This document shows positions 16,115 to 24,887 of a stretch of 64,000 nt of DNA, piece after piece (within the stretch, counting starts at the first letter, position 1; each line of letters starts with the position of its first letter). The position numbers and the translations under genes are program-made. This DNA comes from Marinoscillum furvescens DSM 4134 (GTDB taxonomy: Bacteria; Bacteroidota; Bacteroidia; Cytophagales; Cyclobacteriaceae), in the NCBI RefSeq assembly GCF_003386095.1, contig NZ_QREG01000024.1, positions 1 to 64,000 of the forward strand, in the 5' to 3' direction. A model generated the notes under the pieces. The model had not been told where the DNA came from, searched no databases, and worked only from the letters and a program-made list of their open reading frames with translations.

Positions 16115-17665
16115 TTAGTCGACATCCCACCAAACACGTGTAGTGGGTAAGTCCGCTCCCTGCTGCTTCACGGCTTCACTGTAGCTATCAGCGTTGAGGC
16201 TTTGCTCCTCAGCAGGATATTTTAATCGAACAGGCACATCTGAACCACCTGTTTCACTAAGGCCATCTGTATTTGGAATAGGGTTGAGCACTGGGAATCC
16301 AGTTCTTCTGTATTCAGCATATGATTCAAAACCCTGATTGATATTCATCAGCCATTTTTGGGTAATGATTTGCTCCAATGCATTTGCGGGATCATAAGCT
16401 ATGCCCGGCTCTGCCAGGTATGCATCTATGTCTGTGGCGTCAATAGTCACCTCTGGATATGTGGCAAGTTCTTCTGCCGAAGCTCGGTTTTTGATGTCTT
16501 CGTATACAGTTACCCAAAACTCAATGGCAGCACGCACGCCAGCCTCATAGTGACCTTGCGCATTACCATCTCCCCAGCCTTTAAGAGCAGCTTCTGCAAG
16601 GAGAAACTCCACTTCTGCATAGGAAAGCATTACACTCGGTGCGTAAGGATTAGATACTATTTCTGAATCCTTCGAATAGTCTTTCAGATCCAGATCACTC
16701 AGCTGTTTCGGGTTGAGTCCGTTTTGCAATCCAGTATAAGCACCATTGCTTTCGGCAGGAGCCACATACAAGGGTAGTCGCGGATCGTTGTGGTCTTCCA
16801 GATAATCAAGCAGGGTGTTGCTCACACGGTACTCGTTGAAAATCCGAATAATGCTCATTGGCTGAAGATTTTCCAGCGCATTGCCTTTGTCTTTACCATA
16901 AGGCACCAGGGCAGAATCGTCATTGGAAGACAGCAACCTTCCGTCTGCTATCACCGCACGTACATGCTGCTCTGCCAGTGCAGGTGCAGCATCGCTAATA
17001 CGCATCGCTAGTCTCAGACGAAGCGAATTGGCAAAGCGTGTCCAGCTATCGATATCACTACCAAACATCACATCAGCAGCACCAAACGTTAGGCTTTTTG
17101 AAGGGTCAAAAGCAGCTACCGCTTGCTCCAGTTCAGTGAGCATAGCTGTATAGATTTCCTCCTGCGTGTCATACTTGGGAACAAGCTTACCTTCGAAAGC
17201 TTCGCTGTAGGGAACATCTCCCCACAAGTCCGTGATGCGGTGCATCATAAAAACTTTCCAAATACGAGCTATGCTGTTTTTGTTGATCTTATCTGCGTTG
17301 CCATCTGTCAGCTTTATGACCTGATGTGCCTGCATAACGAAATCCGAGTAAGCCTCCGTCCAGTAAGCTGTCAACCAGTCATTTCGTGTGAGGTATCGGC
17401 CTGTTTCGAAATAAGGTACCGCAACTGAATAATACTGGATGTAGTGGTTGGCATAAAGCTGCTGTGCTCGCTGAAACTCGGTATAGCGCAGTGCTCCGTA
17501 AACGATAGATCTCGTGAAAAGCAAGTTTTCGTTTGCACGATCAGCCTGTACTGCCAAAGGGCTCGTGTTGATCTCTTCGAAATCTCCAGTACATGCACCC
17601 ACTGAAAACAGTAGGATTAAAGCTGCGAAAAGGGTCTTGATATATTTTTGGCTCACGTTTTTCAT
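16115..17665 (-). CDS. SusD/RagB-family outer-membrane lipoprotein
   Basis: Glycan-binding lid of the SusCD importer. The 516-residue protein has a lipoprotein signal with Cys25 (SVGACTGDFEEINTSP, typical of the SusD-like_2 group) and a helix-rich TPR-like body (for example RIWKVFMMHRITDLWGDVPYSEAF, SDIDSWTRFANSLRLRLAMRI). The C-terminal NINQGFESYAEYRRTGFPVLNP is characteristic of the family. Its ATG shares one base with the susC stop (TAATG), so translation is coupled. SusD caps the SusC barrel at the outer surface. Confidence 0.95.
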   Translation of the reverse strand: MKNVSQKYIKTLFAALILLFSVGACTGDFEEINTSPLAVQADRANENLLFTRSIVYGALRYTEFQRAQQLYANHYIQYYSVAVPYFETGRYLTRNDWLTAYWTEAYSDFVMQAHQVIKLTDGNADKINKNSIARIWKVFMMHRITDLWGDVPYSEAFEGKLVPKYDTQEEIYTAMLTELEQAVAAFDPSKSLTFGAADVMFGSDIDSWTRFANSLRLRLAMRISDAAPALAEQHVRAVIADGRLLSSNDDSALVPYGKDKGNALENLQPMSIIRIFNEYRVSNTLLDYLEDHNDPRLPLYVAPAESNGAYTGLQNGLNPKQLSDLDLKDYSKDSEIVSNPYAPSVMLSYAEVEFLLAEAALKGWGDGNAQGHYEAGVRAAIEFWVTVYEDIKNRASAEELATYPEVTIDATDIDAYLAEPGIAYDPANALEQIITQKWLMNINQGFESYAEYRRTGFPVLNPIPNTDGLSETGGSDVPVRLKYPAEEQSLNADSYSEAVKQQGADLPTTRVWWDVD

Positions 17666-20600
17666 TAGAGTGTAAGCTTTAAGTTGAAACCATAGCTACG
17701 GGTAGACGGGAAGGCGTATGCCTCGATTCCCTGGTCGTTTCCGGCATTGAAGGTGGCTTCAGGATCAAAGCCAGGAGTGTTTTTGTATAGGATGAAAAGG
17801 TTTCTTCCAACAAGCGAAATACTTGCTGCATGGAAGGGGCTCTTCATAAACATAGACTTTGGCAGGCTATAGCCGATCGTGACTTCACGCAGCTTCACGT
17901 AGCTTCCGTCGTAAAGAAACTCCTCTGCAAAGTTCGAGGCACGCCCACCTACAGTTTGCCAATAGGTCTGCGGGTCTACTTCGATCGTGTTTGGACTACC
18001 ATCTTGTCTTACGCCCTCTGCGATGTATCCGCCTGCTCCGGCATACCATTCTCTACGCTGATCCAGTGTATAGGCTGCATTGCCATTCCATGCGGAAGCC
18101 GAATTGGTAAACGAGTAGATATCACCACCTTTTCGAATGTCAAACAGTACACCCGCCGACACATCGCCAATTTGGAGGCTGTGGCCAAAACCAGCCAAGA
18201 AGTCTGGCAGGTAGTTACCTATTTTCTTGATCCCATCAGGGTCTGGTATAGGCAGGCCATTGTCACCTATGATTCTTTCCCCTGTAGATTCATCTCTTAA
18301 GTATGCCTTGTCGGCATAAATGTCACCAAAAGGATTGCCCACGGTCGCCTGGATGCGTACACCAAACTGATCATAGTTTCCTCCCAAAGGATATACCAGT
18401 ACGTCCGGCGCCAGCTCCTCAACTACAGAAACGTTTCTGGTAAAGTTGATATAGGTGTTGTAGCGGAATCTCGGCTTTTCTACTACCGTAGCATTTAGCG
18501 CAAGCTCTACACCGTAGTTTCTAATGAGACCAGAGTTGAACACGGCAGTTTCAAAACCTGATGGTTTAGACACGGGCACATTGATGATTTGATTTTTGGT
18601 GCCTGCATCATAGTACGTAGCGTCGAAGGTGATCCGGTTGTTGAGCAAGCTCAGCTCAAGACCCGCCTCTATGGAAGTGGTGCGCTCTGGCTTCAGGTCC
18701 AACGGAGGACGAGTAGTAGCCACCTGGCCAAACCCCTGACCACCATGTGAAAGCGAGTTGGAAGGGTAAAGCAAATCCAACTGATATGGGTTAGGATCAT
18801 TACCTACAGCAGCCCAGCTCGCTCGCACTTTACCAAAACTGATGAAAGTAGGCAAGTCTAGCAGTTCAGAAAGCACCAAACTCGTAGACGCTGATGGGTA
18901 AAAATAGGACCATGCGTCTGGAGGCAGTGCACTTGACCAGTCGTTTCTGGCTCCTACTTCCAGGAATATTTTGTCATTATAATCTACCTGTGCAGTACCG
19001 TAAAGTGAGTAAACCACTTTTTCTGAATACGACTCTCTCGCCTGCACACTGTTGGCATTTTGCAAGGCAAAAAGATTGGGAACATCGAGGCCCTGTGCTT
19101 CATTGTATACCCCACGTGCCCGGCTTTTCAATACATTTCCACCGGCCGTGAGTGTTCCATTCCAATTGTTGTTTAGTGGAAGGGATGCAGTCAGCAAAAA
19201 GTCAGAGTTAGATTCCTGCACGCGGTTGTACGCCTGACTGTAAAAACTCTTATCGGAAGTCACCCGGTAAATGGTGTTGGTAGCGTTGCGCACCTCTCGG
19301 TGGTCGTTGTAAAAATCTGTACCACTTCGCACGTGGGCCTTGAGCCAGTCGGTGAGACGATACTCCAGCATCATGAATCCAAGCATACGATCACGCTCGT
19401 CCTCATTGGTATTGAGGTTTACCGCCCAGTATGGGTTTTGCCATGTAGTAGCGGCTCCGTTGTTGTAAAGTCTAGGAGTGCCATCAGGATTTTGGAAGTT
19501 TTGCAGGTCCTGAAGGCGAATGGTGCGAGGCATTTCGATCAGCGCACTCATTGGGTTGTCCGGACTTAGTGTAAGATTGGGACGGTTAAATGCCGTCTGA
19601 TTGATGTAGTTGATCTTACCGCTAAACTTCAGCCGATCCGAAAGATCACTCGATACATTGAGGCTGGTAATGATTCGCTCTAGCTCACTGTTGGGCATGA
19701 TGTTGTCACGATGCATATGGGTAATGGACCCGCGTACCTGAATGTCCTCGTTACCCGTAGTGATCCCTACGCTATTGCTGTAGGCCACTCCTGTACGGAA
19801 AAAGTCTTTGATGTTGTCAGGCTGCGCATTGTAAGGCACCTGATCACCTGCCCAGTTAAGCAGTGGCTGTCCGTTTACATCGGTTTGTCCTTGTGAAGGT
19901 GCTCCCCAGCTGGTGCGCACATTGTCACGTATTTGGCCGTTGGCGTCCACCAGGATTTCACCATTGGAACCTCTGCCATAATCGTTTTGAAAATCTGGTA
20001 GCACCAGAGGAGTCTCAAAAGTGAGGTTGGAGTTGATTTCGATACCTACGCCTTTACGAGCTTTCCCTTTTTTAGTCGTAATCATCACTACTCCATTCTG
20101 CCCGCGTGAACCGTACAGGTTGGTAGCACCAGCACCTTTTAGCACGCTGATAGACTCAATGTCTTCGGGGTTGATGTTGGAGATGCCATCACCATAATCT
20201 ATACCGCCAAACTGGCCTCCACCACCTTGCGGGTTGGCCATGGGCACGCCATCCACCACGTAGAGTGGGCTGTTTCTACCTTGTAAGCTGGAAAATCCCC
20301 TGATCACCACTTTAGATGTACCACCAGGGCCTGTGCCTGACTGATTGATTTGCACGCCGGCTACTCTGCCTGAAAGCGAATTGATTACGTTGCTCTCACG
20401 TGCAGTAGTCAGCTCCTCACCATCTACTGACTGTGAAGCATATCCCAGCGAACGTTTATCACGCTCTACGCCCAATGCCGTAACTACTACGGCTTCCATT
20501 TCTTGTATATCCAGCTCTAGCACGACATTTACGACTGTACGCCCATTAAGCTGTATTTTTTGAGTTTCAAACCCCACAAAAGACACTACAACAGTGGCAT

Positions 20601-20802
20601 CCAGATTGGAAACCTTTAAGTTGAACTCACCATCCAGGTTGGAAACGGTACCATTGGTGGTACCCTGCTCCATCACTGTAGCTGCTGGAATAGGCTCTCC
20701 CTGATCATCTGTGATCACCCCGCTAATCACCGCAGATTGTGCGAATATCTGCTGTGAAAGCAGAAGCGTGATGACCCAATAAAATATTCCTTTGCTATTC
20801 AT
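17665..20802 (-). CDS. SusC/RagA-family TonB-linked outer-membrane transporter
   Basis: TonB-dependent channel that imports oligosaccharides captured by SusD. The 1045-residue protein has a signal peptide (cleavage after QQIFAQ, about 22), an N-terminal carboxypeptidase-regulatory-like domain (about 24-110, ISGVITDDQGEPIPAATV), a TonB-box-like segment MEAVVVTALGVERDKRSLGY, a plug (about 130-235, LSGRVAGVQINQSG, GSRGQNGVVMITTKKG) and the beta barrel ending in SYGFNLKLTL. The N-terminal extension is the classic SusC hallmark. The presumed operator at 20873-20896 lies about 70 bp upstream. Confidence 0.96.
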   Translation of the reverse strand: MNSKGIFYWVITLLLSQQIFAQSAVISGVITDDQGEPIPAATVMEQGTTNGTVSNLDGEFNLKVSNLDATVVVSFVGFETQKIQLNGRTVVNVVLELDIQEMEAVVVTALGVERDKRSLGYASQSVDGEELTTARESNVINSLSGRVAGVQINQSGTGPGGTSKVVIRGFSSLQGRNSPLYVVDGVPMANPQGGGGQFGGIDYGDGISNINPEDIESISVLKGAGATNLYGSRGQNGVVMITTKKGKARKGVGIEINSNLTFETPLVLPDFQNDYGRGSNGEILVDANGQIRDNVRTSWGAPSQGQTDVNGQPLLNWAGDQVPYNAQPDNIKDFFRTGVAYSNSVGITTGNEDIQVRGSITHMHRDNIMPNSELERIITSLNVSSDLSDRLKFSGKINYINQTAFNRPNLTLSPDNPMSALIEMPRTIRLQDLQNFQNPDGTPRLYNNGAATTWQNPYWAVNLNTNEDERDRMLGFMMLEYRLTDWLKAHVRSGTDFYNDHREVRNATNTIYRVTSDKSFYSQAYNRVQESNSDFLLTASLPLNNNWNGTLTAGGNVLKSRARGVYNEAQGLDVPNLFALQNANSVQARESYSEKVVYSLYGTAQVDYNDKIFLEVGARNDWSSALPPDAWSYFYPSASTSLVLSELLDLPTFISFGKVRASWAAVGNDPNPYQLDLLYPSNSLSHGGQGFGQVATTRPPLDLKPERTTSIEAGLELSLLNNRITFDATYYDAGTKNQIINVPVSKPSGFETAVFNSGLIRNYGVELALNATVVEKPRFRYNTYINFTRNVSVVEELAPDVLVYPLGGNYDQFGVRIQATVGNPFGDIYADKAYLRDESTGERIIGDNGLPIPDPDGIKKIGNYLPDFLAGFGHSLQIGDVSAGVLFDIRKGGDIYSFTNSASAWNGNAAYTLDQRREWYAGAGGYIAEGVRQDGSPNTIEVDPQTYWQTVGGRASNFAEEFLYDGSYVKLREVTIGYSLPKSMFMKSPFHAASISLVGRNLFILYKNTPGFDPEATFNAGNDQGIEAYAFPSTRSYGFNLKLTL

Positions 20803-20872
20803 TCGCTGTTAAGTTTTGAATGATCTTTTCAGATCGGATACAATTTAGAAATAATATGTTAAAAGAGAATTA

Positions 20873-20896
20873 ACTTATTTAATTTTTTTATTAAGT
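20873..20896 (-). promoter_or_regulatory. Candidate ROK-regulator operator upstream of susC
   Basis: A 24-bp AT-rich element with inverted ends ACTT...AAGT and a central run of seven T (plus strand). It is 21/24 identical, in the same orientation, to 26763-26786. It lies 71-94 bp upstream of the susC start and just beyond the AGE-gene stop. The role is inferred from the duplication and the divergent ROK gene. Confidence 0.6.
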
Positions 20897-20903
20897 AAGC
20901 CCG

Positions 20904-22103
20904 CTAATTATCTGCTGGGGCAACCTGACTATTTTTTGAAGCACGTTTTTCTGACTTTTCCAATGTCTTCCAAACCTGCATCAAACCCCTGGGCACATGG
21001 AAGCATCCCTTCCATTTTCCGCCTTTCAGCTCATTGAGTCGGCTACCATCACGATGTAGGTATCCAAACCACTCACCATGCGCTTCATCACGGAAATGCG
21101 TCCAGGCATAGTTATGAATTTTATCAAACCAGTCTTTCACTTCTTCGTTCGGCTGGTAGGCATAGGCTTTGGATAGACCCACCAAAGACTCTAAATGTAC
21201 CCACCAGAGTTTTTGATCCCACTCCAGCTGCTGCATCGGATGACCTTTGCGGTCCATAAAGTATAGAATACCTCCGTGCTCCTGATCCCATCCATAATCG
21301 AGCAAACGCATCATGATCGTTCGAGCTTTCTCGATGAGCGCAGCATTGTTTTGTCTCACACCCAAATCCATGATAAACCACATGGCTTCTATACCATGAC
21401 CTGGATTGATCAAACGTCCATCAAAGGAATCAGACAAGCTTCCATCCAGATGTACGTTTTCCAGGATCAGGTCTATGTCCTGGTTGTAAAACACGTCCAT
21501 TACTTCATGGATCACATCTTCGATCAGCTCATCTACCAACTGCTTGTCCAGCAAATGCTCCATCTCCAGCGAGAGGTTACAAAGGATCATGGGCAGCGCG
21601 AAGTTTTTAAGCTCTCGTGTACCCGGATACGCCTTATTGTACTTGCCTTTGGTATTGGCGCGGCGTTTCAAAATATTTCCGAAAGTCCGCTGTGCAAGCA
21701 ATGCATATTCTTCATTGGGTACAGCCTTGTAAAGGGCACCAAATGCCATAGCGGCAAAACAATCTGAAAAAATATTGTATGGCTGCACCAGGGGCTGTCC
21801 CTCCCTATTGAGTGAAAAATACCAATTTCCTTCACTATCCATCCCATGCTTCAATAGGAAGTCGGCCCCTTGCTTAGCTATATTCAACCACTCGGATTTT
21901 TGCTCTACAGTATTGTAGAGAGTGGCAAACATCCATACTTGTCTGGCCTGCAGCCAGATAAATTTATCCGTGTCGTACACCTTACCAGTACGATCCAGAC
22001 AGGTAAAAAATCCACCGTTTTCACGGTCTATCGAGTGCTTTTCCCAAAAGGGAATCACCCCTTTTAGCAATTCATCCCGATATATATTGATGTAGTCTGT
22101 CAT
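20904..22103 (-). CDS. AGE-family epimerase/isomerase (N-acylglucosamine 2-epimerase type)
   Basis: A 399-residue (alpha/alpha)6-barrel enzyme. Family members interconvert GlcNAc and ManNAc, mannose and fructose/glucose, or epimerise beta-1,4 disaccharides such as cellobiose or mannobiose. Visible family features are WLQARQVWMFATLYN near the N-terminus, LINPGHGIEAMWFIMD (catalytic His region), LWWVHLESLVGLSKAYAY and the C-terminal WFGYLHRDGSRLNELKGGKWKGCFHVPRGLM (conserved His). No signal peptide, so cytoplasmic. Its ATG overlaps the DUF4434 stop by 4 bp, so the two are co-translated. The substrate is undecided; with GH92 either ManNAc/GlcNAc or a mannoside fits. Confidence 0.88.
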   Translation of the reverse strand: MTDYINIYRDELLKGVIPFWEKHSIDRENGGFFTCLDRTGKVYDTDKFIWLQARQVWMFATLYNTVEQKSEWLNIAKQGADFLLKHGMDSEGNWYFSLNREGQPLVQPYNIFSDCFAAMAFGALYKAVPNEEYALLAQRTFGNILKRRANTKGKYNKAYPGTRELKNFALPMILCNLSLEMEHLLDKQLVDELIEDVIHEVMDVFYNQDIDLILENVHLDGSLSDSFDGRLINPGHGIEAMWFIMDLGVRQNNAALIEKARTIMMRLLDYGWDQEHGGILYFMDRKGHPMQQLEWDQKLWWVHLESLVGLSKAYAYQPNEEVKDWFDKIHNYAWTHFRDEAHGEWFGYLHRDGSRLNELKGGKWKGCFHVPRGLMQVWKTLEKSEKRASKNSQVAPADN

Positions 22104-23041
22104 CCTTTTTTTAGTCGGTTCATGTATTCATTATATCTATTGTACAGGTGGTGTGCCTGCACATAGCTGGACTGTGGACTCATAAAATGCGAAAACTCAA
22201 AAGTGATCGCCTTGTCCACTCCTGCCTTAGCAGCAGCTTCCAGTTTCAGTCTTAGTTTATCAAATTTGATAGGCAGAAACTTGATGGGCATGTCCCGATC
22301 AAAGCTCTCTGCATTGGTCCAGCTGGTCATGCCATATTTATCCGCAAGCTCCTTATTGACCTGTAGGAAATCTGCCAGCTCGTCATAGTCGAGGTGCCCA
22401 TCCTGAAAAGCCACGATATCCACTGCATCTTTGATCCCATCAAAGATCTCATCCCACTCACGCTGGTGGGTTTCTAGTGATACCGCATCTTCTTTGGAGA
22501 GGGAAGAACTGCTGGCCATAACTGCCTTTTTCCCATCTACCCAAGGGGAAATGAGCGTAGGAAGTCCGCCACTCATGTCTTTGCATTGCTTGCCCAGTGT
22601 GCTAAATGCCTCTATGGCACCTTTCGTCTTACGGCTGATTTCCGTACTGATATACCAGCCACCGAAGCTCTTTTTATGACCGTAGGTAGACCATACTTCA
22701 TCGATCACATATTTGTTGGATTCGATCTCGTGATGTAAATCCCCAGTTTGCCAGTAGTGTCCACTGTCATAAAGCCCGAAAAACAATTTCATATTGCGCT
22801 CTGCTGCCAGATCCAGGAATAACTCCACCAAATCTTCCGATGGTCGGTAGCATCCATAGTTTTCCTGAAGGTACTTGCTCGGGTAGGTGATGAATCGGCC
22901 ATAGCCACAACGAATAATGATCACCGTATCTATGCCAATGGCTTTCATATGATCAAAATCCTGCGCCCACTCCTTTCTACCCCAATTTTGATGTGGGATG
23001 TCGTGAGAGATTTCGTCTATAAATGTTCCTGTTATCTTCAT
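22100..23041 (-). CDS. DUF4434 family protein (putative TIM-barrel glycosidase-like)
   Basis: A 313-residue cytoplasmic protein (no signal) matching the DUF4434 pattern: MKITGTFIDEISHDIPHQNWG, DFDHMKAIGIDTVIIIRCGYG, FGLYDSGHYW, GGWYISTEIS, VDIVAFQDGHLDYDEL, ITFEFSHFMSPQSSY. The repeated beta-strand plus acidic-residue endings and the AFQDGH motif suggest a glycoside-hydrolase-like barrel, but activity is not established for the family. It sits between the symporter (4 bp gap) and the AGE epimerase (4 bp overlap), so it probably acts on the imported sugar inside the cell. Confidence 0.82.
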   Translation of the reverse strand: MKITGTFIDEISHDIPHQNWGRKEWAQDFDHMKAIGIDTVIIIRCGYGRFITYPSKYLQENYGCYRPSEDLVELFLDLAAERNMKLFFGLYDSGHYWQTGDLHHEIESNKYVIDEVWSTYGHKKSFGGWYISTEISRKTKGAIEAFSTLGKQCKDMSGGLPTLISPWVDGKKAVMASSSSLSKEDAVSLETHQREWDEIFDGIKDAVDIVAFQDGHLDYDELADFLQVNKELADKYGMTSWTNAESFDRDMPIKFLPIKFDKLRLKLEAAAKAGVDKAITFEFSHFMSPQSSYVQAHHLYNRYNEYMNRLKKG

Positions 23042-23045
23042 CCAA

Positions 23046-24884
23046 TTATTCGTTTGAAGCTTCGTCAGCCGTTTTTAAGTGATTCCACCAGAACTTCTTC
23101 AGCAATACCGTAGTGAGGATAAATACCCCTGACCAAATCACCATTTCTGTGTTTTGGCGAATCATAAAGTAGATCGGCAAGACCACCTGCGCCATTTGCC
23201 AGATGATACCCACCAGCACATTGAACGTATCACGACCCAGGTCCTGATTTGGCACGAAGGAAGGATCTTCTGCCATCACCTCGCGCTTGATAGGCCCCCA
23301 AAAGCCCCATGGCTTGGTCTGCTTATAAAATTTCTTGATGTCCTCCCGGTTTTCCAAAGGAGAGATAAATGTACCGATGATACTCCCCAGCAGAGCAAAC
23401 CCGAAAATGATCGGGAACACGTAGATGTCCACATACTGTGGGTAGAAAAAGAGCTTGGCTGTGGAAGCAATCAAACCAAACAACATGCCATAGAAGTAGC
23501 CGTATCCGCTAAACCTCCACCAAATCCATTTCAGCATGTTGGCAGCCACATAACCTCCATACAGTGCTGAAGTAAGCCACAGTGTTAGTTCATTGAGTGA
23601 GGCTGCATTAAATCCAAATATCACCCCAACCACTACCAAAACAATAGAGGACAATATACTCAAGGTAATGTAGCGCTTGTTACTGGCATTAGGATTGATG
23701 TATTTCTTATAAATATCGTTGACGAGATAGGCCGGAGCAGCATTGACAAAGGCCGAGAAGGTACCCATAAAGGCAGAAAGGAAACCTGCCAAAATCAATC
23801 CTTTGATTCCCACCGGCATAAACTTGGAGATGGCCAGCGGCAGTACTTTTTCAAAATCGATGGTATCACCTGCGAGTTCATCACCGAGGTATACCAACGC
23901 TAGTACGGAGAAGCCAGCGATCATGAGATAACGAGGAATATACATTACCCAAATCGTCGTAAAGCTCATTTTAGCAGCTTCGGAAGGCTTTCTGGCAGCA
24001 AGCAAGCGCTGCATGTCGTAGCTGGGTACAGGCCCGGCGATAGAAGCAAAAATTCCTTTAAAAAGCATCATCATGAAGAGGATACCAAAGAACCCAAAGC
24101 CGTCTCCGTCTATTTTGTCATTCACCCCCGGGAATGGCGTGTTGGTCCAGTCGAGGTTGAGCTCCCAGCCAAACCACAGGTCTTTCCAACCTGCCGGCAC
24201 TACTGCGCTGATCTGCTCGGCAGATACTGAAGTAAAAGCAATGTATCCTACGGCAAAACAGCTGATAGTCATAATGACAAACTGTAGCACTTCCGTAGCT
24301 ACCACACTATACATCCCTCCCTTTACAGTATAAAGCGTGGTGAGAAATATGATGAGCATGGCGTAGGATCGCTCCGAAGAAATCTCCCACCCCGCTAGCG
24401 CAAAAGACAAATCCCAGGGGAGAATAGAAGTACAATACTTGCCGATACCTTCGAAAAAATAAGCGATAAAGCCTACTACACTGATCACGGCAAAAGTCAC
24501 TACGATGATGTGTGAAAGCCTTGCTCCTTTACCATCTCCAAAACGGAAGGTAATCCACTCGGCACCAGTCATTACTTTGGATCGGCGCAACCAGATAGCC
24601 AGGTAAACAAAAATAAATACCTGATTCCAAACCGGCCAGAGCCACGGGATCCAGGCACTTTTAAGTCCATAGACAAATAAGATACTTACCGTCCACATGG
24701 TCCCGGAGATATCAAACATCCCCGAAGCATTACTAAGTCCGAGGTAGTACCATTTCATGGTATTGCCTCCGAGGAAATACGACTCCAGGTTGGATGATGC
24801 CTTTTTGGAGATATAAAACCCTAAAAAGAGAATCCCTGCTACGTAAGCAAAAATGATTGCGATATCGAGTGCTTCCAGCGACAT
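23046..24884 (-). CDS. Sodium:solute symporter (SSS family)
   Basis: Inner-membrane Na+-coupled importer, 612 residues, with about 14 membrane helices and a longer C-terminal tail than the glucose-type member elsewhere in the window. Family features include the first helix LDIAIIFAYVAGILFLGFYIS, YFLGGNTMKWYYLGLSNASGMFDISGTMW, FAYFFEGIGKY and AGFLSAFMGTFSAFVNAAPAYLVNDIY. The gene lies 3 bp after the FAD oxidoreductase and 4 bp before DUF4434, so it probably carries the product of the periplasmic enzymes, a mono- or disaccharide or amino sugar (inference). Confidence 0.92.
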   Translation of the reverse strand: MSLEALDIAIIFAYVAGILFLGFYISKKASSNLESYFLGGNTMKWYYLGLSNASGMFDISGTMWTVSILFVYGLKSAWIPWLWPVWNQVFIFVYLAIWLRRSKVMTGAEWITFRFGDGKGARLSHIIVVTFAVISVVGFIAYFFEGIGKYCTSILPWDLSFALAGWEISSERSYAMLIIFLTTLYTVKGGMYSVVATEVLQFVIMTISCFAVGYIAFTSVSAEQISAVVPAGWKDLWFGWELNLDWTNTPFPGVNDKIDGDGFGFFGILFMMMLFKGIFASIAGPVPSYDMQRLLAARKPSEAAKMSFTTIWVMYIPRYLMIAGFSVLALVYLGDELAGDTIDFEKVLPLAISKFMPVGIKGLILAGFLSAFMGTFSAFVNAAPAYLVNDIYKKYINPNASNKRYITLSILSSIVLVVVGVIFGFNAASLNELTLWLTSALYGGYVAANMLKWIWWRFSGYGYFYGMLFGLIASTAKLFFYPQYVDIYVFPIIFGFALLGSIIGTFISPLENREDIKKFYKQTKPWGFWGPIKREVMAEDPSFVPNQDLGRDTFNVLVGIIWQMAQVVLPIYFMIRQNTEMVIWSGVFILTTVLLKKFWWNHLKTADEASNE

Positions 24885-24887
24885 ATA

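Noticed and set aside
20803-20872. GATCTGAAAAGATC-like dyad near the susC start
   Set aside because: Only five paired bases per arm; not convincing as an operator or terminator.
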